Part shown: positions 1 to 6,096 of the stretch, in pieces
Layout of the letters: every line of letters starts with the position of its first letter
Position numbering within the stretch: the stretch's first letter is position 1
From: a bacterium 42_11
GTDB lineage: Bacteria; Synergistota; GBS-1
NCBI GenBank assembly: GCA_001508835.1
Contig: LGFB01000069.1
Location: 1-7,011, forward strand
Length of the DNA stretch: 7,011 nucleotides
Reading direction: 5' to 3'
Program-made: the position numbers and the translations under genes
The notes under the pieces: model-generated
What the model was told of the DNA's origin: nothing
What the model saw: the letters and a program-made list of their open reading frames with translations, nothing else
Database searches by the model: none

Positions 1-343
1 GATAATTCAAAGTGAGCCAAGAGGAGGATATAATGACATCTCCTTCACCATACCAGAAGGAGACTTCGAAAAGGCGATAACAATACTTAAAGAGATGTCT
101 GATGAAATAGGAGCAGAGGGAGTTACAGGAGATAAGGGCGTTGCCAAGGTATCCATAATAGGAGCAGGTGTATGTTCAAACCCGGAAATACCTGCTACCA
201 TGTTTGGCACATTAGCCGAAAATAACATAAACATAGAGCTTATAAGCACATCGGAGGTAAGGATATCCTGTGTTATAAGAGAATCAAAAGCCGATACGGC
301 TGTGAGAGCTCTTCATAAAGCCTTCAGGTTAGAGGAGGAATAG
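1..343 (+). CDS. lysC: Aspartokinase, C-terminal regulatory part (5' end outside window)
   Basis: Aspartokinase phosphorylates L-aspartate to 4-aspartyl phosphate, the committed step towards lysine, threonine and methionine. Reading from base 2, 113 codons are open up to the TAG at 341-343. Only the regulatory tail is present; the kinase domain lies upstream of the window. Visible residues 1-37 are the end of the first ACT domain, with the family-typical NDISFTIPEGDFEKA stretch. Residues 46-113 form the second ACT domain, with GAGVCSNPEIPATMF followed by NINIELISTSEVRISCVI. In the family these paired ACT domains bind the feedback inhibitor (lysine and/or threonine). The usual GAGMRSHPG is here GAGVCSNPE, so the effector-binding loop is somewhat divergent. 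The gene ends 2 nt before asd and its 3' end carries the asd ribosome-binding site, which supports co-transcription. Identification is secure; effector specificity is not known. Confidence 0.93.
   Translation, partial: IIQSEPRGGYNDISFTIPEGDFEKAITILKEMSDEIGAEGVTGDKGVAKVSIIGAGVCSNPEIPATMFGTLAENNINIELISTSEVRISCVIRESKADTAVRALHKAFRLEEE
333..338 (+). promoter_or_regulatory. Ribosome-binding site of asd, inside the lysC 3' end
   Basis: A perfect AGGAGG lies 7 nt before the ATG at 346 and within the last codons of the aspartokinase gene. It fixes the asd start and implies translational coupling between the two genes. Confidence 0.85.
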
Positions 344-345
344 GA

Positions 346-1347
346 ATGTACAGCCTGTCTGTGGTAGGAGCAACCGGAGCTGTTGGAAGAGAGATACTCA
401 AAGTTCTTGAGGAAAGAGAATTTCCCGTTGGGAAAATTTATCTTTTCGCATCAGAAAGGTCAGCAGGAACGGAGCTTGTCTTTAAAGGAGAAAGGATAAA
501 AGTTATAAAGCTGTCTGAAGAGAATCTTAAAAGCGTAAAAACCGATTTTACCTTTTTCTCAGCAGGAACATCGATAAGTCAACAGTTTGCCCCTATAGCA
601 GCTTCAACGGGAAGCATCGTCATAGACAACAGCAGAGCCTTTCGATACGAAGACTGGGTCCCGCTGGTAGTGCCGGAGGTTAACCCCCACGCTGCCTTCA
701 AACACAAGGGTATAATAGCTAACCCAAATTGCTCAACCATCCAAATGGTAGTCGTGCTTAAACCGCTTCACGATTATGCACAGATAAAAAGAGTAGTTGT
801 AACAACCTTCCAAGCTGTCTCCGGAGCCGGCTGGAGAGCAGTCCTGGAATTACAAAATCAGATTAAAAACCCACAAGAAGCCCCCTCCGTATTCCCTAAG
901 AGAATAGCCTTCAACGTAATCCCACAAATAGATGTATTTCTTGAAGACCTTTACACGAGAGAAGAAGATAAGATGAGGAGAGAGACCGTAAAGATAATGG
1001 AGGACCCTAATATAAAGGTAACAGCTACGACGGTCAGAGTACCCGTTATAAGAGGGCATTCTGAATCGGTCAATATAGAATTTGAAAAGGAAATAAGCCC
1101 AGAAAGGGCAAGGGAGCTCCTTAGAAATGCGCCAGGAATAGTGTTAATGGATGACCCAGTAAATGGTGTATACCCTACAGCTCTGGATGTCGATGGAAAG
1201 GACGAAGTCTTCGTTGGAAGAATACGGAAAGATAAAACTGTGGAGTATGGGCTTGACATGTGGGTTGTAGCTGATAATCTAAGAAAGGGTGCAGCCACGA
1301 ATGCAGTTCAAATAGCTCAGCTTCTAATAAGGGGGGGTAATTTCTAA
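346..1347 (+). CDS. asd: Aspartate-semialdehyde dehydrogenase
   Basis: This cytosolic enzyme reduces 4-aspartyl phosphate to aspartate 4-semialdehyde with NADPH, the second step of the aspartate pathway. The 333-residue length is normal for the family. The N-terminal Rossmann domain has the dinucleotide-binding loop GATGAVG at residues 8-14, FFSAGTS at 70-76 and DNSRAFR at 94-100, where R97 matches the phosphate-binding arginine. The catalytic cysteine is C129 in NPNCSTIQ. Q156, 27 residues later, matches the active-site glutamine. R231 and H238 in RVPVIRGHSE match the substrate-binding arginine and the general-base histidine, with the same 7-residue spacing as in the E. coli enzyme. All key catalytic residues are therefore present. 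The ATG at 346 is preceded by a strong AGGAGG. The gene follows lysC by 2 nt and precedes an aminotransferase gene by 1 nt. The shorter GATGAVG-type sequence resembles the Gram-positive/Thermotoga-like form more than the longer E. coli form. Confidence 0.97.
   Translation: MYSLSVVGATGAVGREILKVLEEREFPVGKIYLFASERSAGTELVFKGERIKVIKLSEENLKSVKTDFTFFSAGTSISQQFAPIAASTGSIVIDNSRAFRYEDWVPLVVPEVNPHAAFKHKGIIANPNCSTIQMVVVLKPLHDYAQIKRVVVTTFQAVSGAGWRAVLELQNQIKNPQEAPSVFPKRIAFNVIPQIDVFLEDLYTREEDKMRRETVKIMEDPNIKVTATTVRVPVIRGHSESVNIEFEKEISPERARELLRNAPGIVLMDDPVNGVYPTALDVDGKDEVFVGRIRKDKTVEYGLDMWVVADNLRKGAATNAVQIAQLLIRGGNF
1330..1338 (+). promoter_or_regulatory. G7 run at the asd end; probable weak ribosome-binding site of the aminotransferase gene
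   Basis: The sequence AGGGGGGGT ends 10 nt before the ATG at 1349. It is the only purine-rich, anti-Shine-Dalgarno-like stretch at this start. The seven consecutive Gs (1331-1337) lie in the last codons of asd. This is weaker and further away than the sites of the neighbouring genes, so initiation probably depends on ribosomes terminating at the asd TAA (1345-1347), one base before the start. Confidence 0.5.
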
Positions 1348-1348
1348 A

Positions 1349-2551
1349 ATGGACTGGGAAAGCAGATTCACAGCGTTAGCAAGGGATCGGGTCAAGCCTT
1401 CGGGCATCGAGAAGATGCTGAAGCTCATGAGAGCACCGGGAACCATATCTTTGGCGCCGGGAGAACCTGATCCCAAACTTTATCCTACAGAAGAATTCAA
1501 AGAAGCAATTGCCGAAGTAATCGACGAACAGGGCCCTCACGCTTTAAGATATACCATAGCGGGAGGGTTACCCGAGCTCAAAACCTTTACAATGAACTGG
1601 TTCAAAGAATGGGGAATAATAAACAAAAACCTCAATGAGGAGAATATCGTATTCACCCTCGGCTCCCAGCAGGCACTCGAGATATTAGCTCAGACCTTCC
1701 TCGAAAAGGGAGATAAAATAGCGGTTGAAGCTCCTACTTATGCGGAGGCAATGTTAATCTTCAAGAAATACGAAGCCAGTTTTGTCTCCATTCCCATGGA
1801 CAAAAACGGCCTCATAGTAGAGGAACTTGAAAAGGCGCTTCAAAAGGAGAGAATAAAGTTTCTCTACACCATAACCAATTTTCATAACCCCGCTGGGGTG
1901 ACCCTCGCATGGGAAAGAAGAGAGAGATTGGTTGAGCTCGCGAAAAAGTATGACTTCTTCATTGTCGAAGATGACCCCTATCACTTCATGAGCTATGAAA
2001 GCGATGCCCTACCTTCGATAAACACGATAGATACGGAAAGAGTTCTATCTTTGGGAAGCTTTTCCAAAGTCATAGTTCCAGGCCTAAGAATAGGATGGAT
2101 CATGGGACCCAAAGAGGTTGTGGAAAAAACCACACTTGTCAAATACTCCATGGAACTATGTCCTCCAATGGTCTTACAAAGTGCACTACATAAAATTCTC
2201 TTGAAGAAGAACCTTAAGGAACATGTTAACAGGCTCAGAAGCGTATATAGAGAAAAAAGAGACGCTCTGGCTAAAGGATTAAACGAGCATCTCAAGCCAC
2301 TTGGAACAGAGTATGTGATACCCCAAGGTGGATTCTTCTTCTGGGTTAAGCTTCCCGAGAAGGTCGATTCGGAAGAGTTAACCCTTAAGGCAGTCCAAGA
2401 ATACAAGGTAGGAATCGTTCCCGGAACAGGTTTCTTCGTAGAACCTGAAAAAGGGAAAAATTACATCCGTTTAGCATTTTCCTTACTCGAACCTGAAACA
2501 CTAATGGAAGGAAGCGCAAGACTTGGAAAAGCTTTAAAAAGCATGCTTTAA
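1349..2551 (+). CDS. PLP-dependent class I/II aminotransferase (LysN/ARO8-like)
   Basis: This is a cytosolic fold-type I aminotransferase of 400 residues, the usual length for the group. The cofactor site is complete. GSQQ at 105-108 fits the phosphate-binding loop, and Y131 in EAPTY fits the residue stacking on the PLP ring. N180 is in NPAG, D208 in VEDDPY pairs with the pyridine nitrogen, and Y211 follows it. K240 in GSFSK is the Schiff-base lysine, R247 binds phosphate, and R374 in NYIRLAFS binds the substrate carboxylate. The N-terminal SLAPGEPDPKLYPTEEF is typical of the 2-aminoadipate/aromatic/branched-chain transaminase group and of MocR-like catalytic domains, but no DNA-binding domain is attached. 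The gene starts one base after asd, so it probably works in the aspartate-lysine pathway. It could be an aspartate aminotransferase feeding LysC, a diaminopimelate-route or aminoadipate aminotransferase, or a broad aromatic/branched-chain enzyme. The family call is secure; the substrate is inferred from context only. Confidence 0.9.
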   Translation: MDWESRFTALARDRVKPSGIEKMLKLMRAPGTISLAPGEPDPKLYPTEEFKEAIAEVIDEQGPHALRYTIAGGLPELKTFTMNWFKEWGIINKNLNEENIVFTLGSQQALEILAQTFLEKGDKIAVEAPTYAEAMLIFKKYEASFVSIPMDKNGLIVEELEKALQKERIKFLYTITNFHNPAGVTLAWERRERLVELAKKYDFFIVEDDPYHFMSYESDALPSINTIDTERVLSLGSFSKVIVPGLRIGWIMGPKEVVEKTTLVKYSMELCPPMVLQSALHKILLKKNLKEHVNRLRSVYREKRDALAKGLNEHLKPLGTEYVIPQGGFFFWVKLPEKVDSEELTLKAVQEYKVGIVPGTGFFVEPEKGKNYIRLAFSLLEPETLMEGSARLGKALKSML

Positions 2552-2554
2552 AAC

Positions 2555-2597
2555 AAAAAAGGGCTACCCCTTCCGAGTTTTAGGGTAGCCCTTTTTT
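2555..2597. terminator. Bidirectional intrinsic terminator between converging operons
   Basis: A perfect 15-bp inverted repeat (2555-2569 with 2583-2597) surrounds a 13-nt loop. Its core is GGGCTACCC/GGGTAGCCC, extended by A6 on the left and T6 on the right. Read on the + strand the hairpin is followed by TTTTTTCTT; on the - strand it is followed by TTTTTTGTTTT. The aminotransferase stop ends at 2551 and the chemoreceptor stop at 2613, so the hairpin fills nearly all of the 61-bp gap and can terminate both transcripts. Confidence 0.93.
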
Positions 2598-2612
2598 CTT
2601 CCTTTAATTCTC

Positions 2613-4094
2613 CTACTTTTTAAGGGCTATCCTCTTTTCCTCTCCACCAGAAAGTTTTTCCAATATACCGCCTAACATGCTTACCAATTGCTGAGACAAT
2701 CTCTCTGCTTCCTCATAGTGTTTTAATGCCGAACCTTTATCCTTCCTTTTAATGGCATCAATAACCTTCTTGCCAGCTTCATGAAGCTTCCTATGGGGCT
2801 CCTCTATGGCCCTCCAATCAGAAGATACAGCTTCGATAGTCACCGGCACGGCATAATAAAAGTGCCCAAAGGCACATCTCGTATGATCTACCTGAAGGGG
2901 AAGGAGCTCCCCTTTATCTACTATATCCCTGAGAGTCTTAATCCAATTTTTATGAGCTGACAAAGCCTTATTGATAACACCTATAATCTCCTCCTTAGAA
3001 ACGGTATAATACCCTTCTTTCAAACTCTCAAAGAGCTCCTTCATAACTTCAGAAAATATATTATCAAGTTCGTAAATGCGTCTTGACTGCTCCAACAGGT
3101 CTTGAGAAACCTTTTCTATGGTTTCGGCAAGCGCGCTCAAATGCTCGGAATCCTTAGCCAAGGAATCCATGGCAGCTTTGACTTCCTCAGATGAGGCGGT
3201 AATAGTTTCTGCCGATTGGCTTATTTCCTCTATGCTGGTTGAAATATCATGGAACATTTCTATGTTCTTCCTTATAGTCCCGTTGATAACATCTATTTTC
3301 TCGCTCATTCTGGAAGTAGCCTCGCTTGTTGCACGAAGGCTCTTTTCACTTTCTCCCGCCTTCTCTTGAATAGTCTTAGTAAATTGACGCATCTCATTGA
3401 GGTTATTCCTCGTGCTTTCAGCAAGCTTCCTTATCTCCTCAGCAACCACAGCAAAGCCCCTTCCTGCCTCCCCCGCTCTGGCCGCTTCTATGGCAGCGTT
3501 AAGAGCGAGAAGGTTCGTTTGCTCTGCAATCTGCTCAACACTTCCAACGATATTTTCAACCTTCCTTATAAGCCCTATAAGCTCCCCCATCGTATTTGCC
3601 ATGACCTCAGTTTGAGAAACGAGAACCTCTTTCAAGGAGTTTACTTCGGCAAGAAGCTTTATGCTCTCATCATTCTTCTGCTGGAGAAGCTCAGCACCTT
3701 CCCTTACGCTACCGAGCTTATCGGTAATAACTTGAATAGAGCGAGTAACTTCGTCCATGCCCGCTGTGGTTTCCTCAACGACCGCCAAATTAGACTGGCT
3801 TAAGGAGGCCATCTCATCAACGAGCTCCTTGAGGCGACTGGATATGTGGCTTATTTCCACATCAAATCTGCTCATATCAGTAACGGTATCAAGAAGCCTT
3901 CGAGCCACCTCCCCAGCCTTAGCCTCAACATCAAATATGGATTCAAAGATCTTTAAAAGTCGCTCGTGCGGCCCATAAGCTGCTTTAGGTTTTTCCTTTA
4001 TCTTGCCCTTCCTCATTGCATCCACATAATCCATTATTGTCAAAGCTTCTTTACAGCGTGAAGAAAAACCCCCAAAGCTTAGCTTCCCAAACAT
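2613..4094 (-). CDS. Soluble methyl-accepting chemotaxis protein with C-terminal CZB zinc-binding domain
   Basis: This is a cytoplasmic chemoreceptor that would signal through CheW/CheA. It has 493 residues from the ATG at 4092-4094 and no transmembrane segment. The N-terminal ~95 residues are not a recognised sensor fold. They contain a lone cysteine (C14), H43 in YGPHERLL and the stretch FDVEISHIS, which resemble, from memory, the N-terminus of soluble clostridial chemoreceptors. A long coiled coil follows. Its signalling hairpin tip is at about residues 187-227, with the hallmark [20 protein letters not shown] and then [18 protein letters not shown]. The C-terminal ~120 residues form a CZB domain. 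H381, C407 (in [11 protein letters not shown]), H434 and H438 (PHRKLH) reproduce the one-Cys/three-His pattern, including the C-to-H gap of 27 and H-to-H gap of 4 seen in E. coli DgcZ. This layout matches TlpD-type receptors, for which zinc, redox or hypochlorite sensing is reported. No CheR-tethering pentapeptide is present. It is the last gene of the transporter operon, 16 nt after a permease gene. Confidence 0.93.
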   Translation of the reverse strand: MFGKLSFGGFSSRCKEALTIMDYVDAMRKGKIKEKPKAAYGPHERLLKIFESIFDVEAKAGEVARRLLDTVTDMSRFDVEISHISSRLKELVDEMASLSQSNLAVVEETTAGMDEVTRSIQVITDKLGSVREGAELLQQKNDESIKLLAEVNSLKEVLVSQTEVMANTMGELIGLIRKVENIVGSVEQIAEQTNLLALNAAIEAARAGEAGRGFAVVAEEIRKLAESTRNNLNEMRQFTKTIQEKAGESEKSLRATSEATSRMSEKIDVINGTIRKNIEMFHDISTSIEEISQSAETITASSEEVKAAMDSLAKDSEHLSALAETIEKVSQDLLEQSRRIYELDNIFSEVMKELFESLKEGYYTVSKEEIIGVINKALSAHKNWIKTLRDIVDKGELLPLQVDHTRCAFGHFYYAVPVTIEAVSSDWRAIEEPHRKLHEAGKKVIDAIKRKDKGSALKHYEEAERLSQQLVSMLGGILEKLSGGEEKRIALKK

Positions 4095-4103
4095 TCCCTT
4101 AAA

Positions 4104-4112
4104 CACCTCCTT
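4104..4112 (-). promoter_or_regulatory. Ribosome-binding site that decides the chemoreceptor start
   Basis: On the - strand AAGGAGGTG occupies 4112 to 4104, with a 9-nt spacer to the ATG at 4094-4092. The in-frame GTG at 4106-4104, which would give four more residues, is itself the end of this Shine-Dalgarno sequence and so is an unlikely initiator. The site also overlaps the TAA stop (4113-4111) of the upstream permease gene, which favours translational coupling. Confidence 0.85.
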
Positions 4113-5034
4113 AATATTCCCTTTCCTCCCTTGAATAGGGCTTCATTAAAGCAACAGGAGCCCCAATTCTTCTTCTCACACCCTCGCTGGATATGAAGGA
4201 AAGAACCGCTATGGTCAAGGCATAAGGGAGCATCATGAGGAGGTGGGGAGAAATAGCAGAACCCATAGCCTGAATCCTAAGTTGCAAGGAGGCAACTCCT
4301 CCAAAGAGATAAGAAGCCAATAAAGCCCTCAATGGGTCCCATGCAGAGAAGATAACGAGAGCTACAGCGATCCATCCCCTTCCCGCGCTCATATTCTCTA
4401 TCCACATGGACGTATAAGCCAATGAGAGATATGCTCCTCCCAAAGAAGTTAACATCCCTCCAAAGGTAACGTAAATATATCTCGTTTTAAAAACATTTAT
4501 TCCAACGGCATCGGCAGCTTTAGGGTCTTCACCAACCGCCCTTAAATTCATACCGAACCTCGTTTTGAATATATAAAACCAGGAGAGAGGGACAAGAATA
4601 TAAGCCAGATAGACCAAGGGATCGTGATAAAAAAGGACATCTCCAACAAAAGGAATCTTGCTCAAAAGAGGAACTGGAACGGGTGAAAACTGGGGAGCCG
4701 TTTTTCCTATAAAGGATTGGCCATAATAACCGCTCAAGCCCATACCAAGCATGGTCAAAGCCAATCCAGCTACCACTTGATTAACCCTCAAAGTCACGGT
4801 TAAGAAGGCATAAAGAAAAGCTAACATTCCACCAACTAAAAGAGCTAACAATACGCCAAACCATACCGAAGAGGTAACATAGGAGCCAACAAAACCCGCC
4901 AAAGCCCCAACAAGCATCAGTCCCTCTAAGCCGAGATTAAGAACTCCCGACCTTTCAGCAAAGATTTCTCCTAACGTGGCATAAAGAAGTGGAGTCCCCG
5001 CTCTAATCGCAGCCGTAAAGATGGCTTCAAGCAA
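4111..5034 (-). CDS. ABC transporter permease, BMP/nucleoside type (NupQ/YufQ-like)
   Basis: This integral inner-membrane protein is one half of the channel of an ABC importer in the BPD_transp_2 family. Its 307 residues are typical of the smaller permease of this pair. The N-terminal signature [23 protein letters not shown] (residues 22-44) is characteristic of nucleoside and BMP-linked permeases. Strongly hydrophobic stretches lie near 36-55, 57-80, 85-103, 139-157, 188-206, 220-250 and 262-282. The cytoplasmic coupling loop [16 protein letters not shown] (165-180) should contact the ATPase. The start is a TTG at 5034-5032, supported by a GAGGTGA site 6 nt upstream and by the N-terminus beginning where relatives begin. 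It lies 6 nt after the first permease gene and is followed by the chemoreceptor. Substrates in the family include nucleosides, riboflavin and simple sugars; nucleosides are the best guess. Family call is very likely, substrate uncertain. Confidence 0.93.
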   Translation of the reverse strand: MLEAIFTAAIRAGTPLLYATLGEIFAERSGVLNLGLEGLMLVGALAGFVGSYVTSSVWFGVLLALLVGGMLAFLYAFLTVTLRVNQVVAGLALTMLGMGLSGYYGQSFIGKTAPQFSPVPVPLLSKIPFVGDVLFYHDPLVYLAYILVPLSWFYIFKTRFGMNLRAVGEDPKAADAVGINVFKTRYIYVTFGGMLTSLGGAYLSLAYTSMWIENMSAGRGWIAVALVIFSAWDPLRALLASYLFGGVASLQLRIQAMGSAISPHLLMMLPYALTIAVLSFISSEGVRRRIGAPVALMKPYSREEREY

Positions 5035-5040
5035 TAGCGC

Positions 5041-5047
5041 TCACCTC
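5041..5047 (-). promoter_or_regulatory. Ribosome-binding site supporting a TTG start
   Basis: On the - strand GAGGTGA (5047 to 5041) contains the TGA stop of the preceding permease gene (5043-5041) and stands 6 nt before the TTG start at 5034. The stop codon and ribosome-binding site share bases, so the two permeases are probably made in step. Confidence 0.75.
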
Positions 5048-6096
5048 ACAACCCTTACTTTATACCTTATCAGAACATCTCCAATTAAAACGCAAATAAA
5101 CAAGATAGCTTGAAAAATATATACTACGGAAATGGGAAGCTTCATGACTATCTGGAGAATTTCACAACCCACGAATATGCCCCCTAAGAAGAAAGAAACG
5201 AGAAGCGCGGCTACAGGATGTAGCCTAGAAAGCCAAGCTACTATTATAGCGGTATAACCATAACCCGGCGAAAAACCATGCTGTAACCGATGCTGAACCC
5301 CCATAACATAGAGCGCTCCCGAAAGACCGGCAATACCACCGCTAATCATCAGCGTTAGAATTATGTTCTTCCTAATATTCATGCCAGCACAGGAAGCCGC
5401 ATCTGGATTGTCCCCTATAACCTTTATCTCAAACCCCCACCTGGTGCGCTCTAAAATCACTCTCAACACAAGAGCCAAGGCTATAGGAACCAATATTCCC
5501 ATGTGGACCTTTCCCCATATATAAGGAAGTTTTGCACTATCAGGGAAAATGGGTGTCATGGGGAAACCGAAGCTTCCAGGGTCCTTCCACGCTCCATAAA
5601 CCAGATAGTCAGTCCAAAGTATAGCTATATAGTTAAGCATTAAAGTTACAACTATTTCATCTGCACCAAGGAAGGCCTTCATCAAACCGGGGAGAAAAGC
5701 CCATATACTACCACCAATGAAACCACCTAAGGCTAAAAGAGGAATAAGAAGGGCTGAATGCAAAGATGGTAGAAAGAACAAGGCTAAGAAGGTTGTAAAC
5801 ATGGCTCCCACATAAAACTGACCATCCCCTCCTATGTTCCAAACCTTCATCTTAAAGGCTAATATCAATCCGAGTGCTATCAATGAAAGGGTGGAGAACT
5901 TTATTAAAGTTCCCTCTAAACCAACCTTCCGCATAAAGGCCCAAATGAACATCGTTTTATAAGCCCCCACAGGGTCCCTACCCGTAAAGAACATGAACAA
6001 AGTGAAAATCAAAAAGGCCAAACCCACAGAGAGAAGCATCATCGAAATTTCGAAAAGTTTGCTGCTTTCAACCCTAGGTTCAAAACTCAATCTCAT
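5041..6096 (-). CDS. ABC transporter permease, BMP/nucleoside type (NupP/YufP-like)
   Basis: This is the larger channel subunit of the same importer, also BPD_transp_2 family, with 351 residues as usual for this position. Typical motifs are FKMKVWNIGGDGQFYVGAMF (81-100), GADEIVVTLMLNYIA (144-158) and the ATPase-coupling loop VIGDNPDAASCAGMN (226-240). A positively charged, short cytoplasmic N-terminus precedes the first membrane helix (about 17-37). Further hydrophobic spans lie near 64-82, 95-135, 150-165, 197-213, 245-266, 281-316 and 322-345. The ATG at 6096-6094 has GGGGGAG 7 nt upstream. Its first 17 bases overlap the end of the ATPase gene in another frame, and the second permease follows after 6 nt. 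It would pair with that permease as a heterodimer in the cytoplasmic membrane. Substrate is inferred from family resemblance only. Confidence 0.93.
   Translation of the reverse strand: MRLSFEPRVESSKLFEISMMLLSVGLAFLIFTLFMFFTGRDPVGAYKTMFIWAFMRKVGLEGTLIKFSTLSLIALGLILAFKMKVWNIGGDGQFYVGAMFTTFLALFFLPSLHSALLIPLLALGGFIGGSIWAFLPGLMKAFLGADEIVVTLMLNYIAILWTDYLVYGAWKDPGSFGFPMTPIFPDSAKLPYIWGKVHMGILVPIALALVLRVILERTRWGFEIKVIGDNPDAASCAGMNIRKNIILTLMISGGIAGLSGALYVMGVQHRLQHGFSPGYGYTAIIVAWLSRLHPVAALLVSFFLGGIFVGCEILQIVMKLPISVVYIFQAILFICVLIGDVLIRYKVRVVR

Noticed and set aside
951..1298. A 115-codon open frame on the - strand inside asd
   Set aside because: It is antisense to the conserved catalytic C-terminal domain of asd, and its Ser/Thr/Leu-rich composition is what the reverse of such a gene gives by chance.
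1993..2406. A 137-codon open frame on the - strand inside the aminotransferase gene
   Set aside because: It is antisense to the Schiff-base lysine region of a well-supported enzyme and shows no motif or ribosome-binding site of its own.
3249..3803. A 184-codon open frame on the + strand opposite the chemoreceptor gene
   Set aside because: It lies wholly antisense to a gene with clear domain motifs, has no good ribosome-binding site and its translation resembles no known protein. It is a shadow of the chemoreceptor codon pattern.
4095..4110. A promoter or riboswitch between the second permease and chemoreceptor genes
   Set aside because: The gap is only 16 nt and is taken up by the ribosome-binding site and the stop codon of the upstream gene. 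There is no room for either element.
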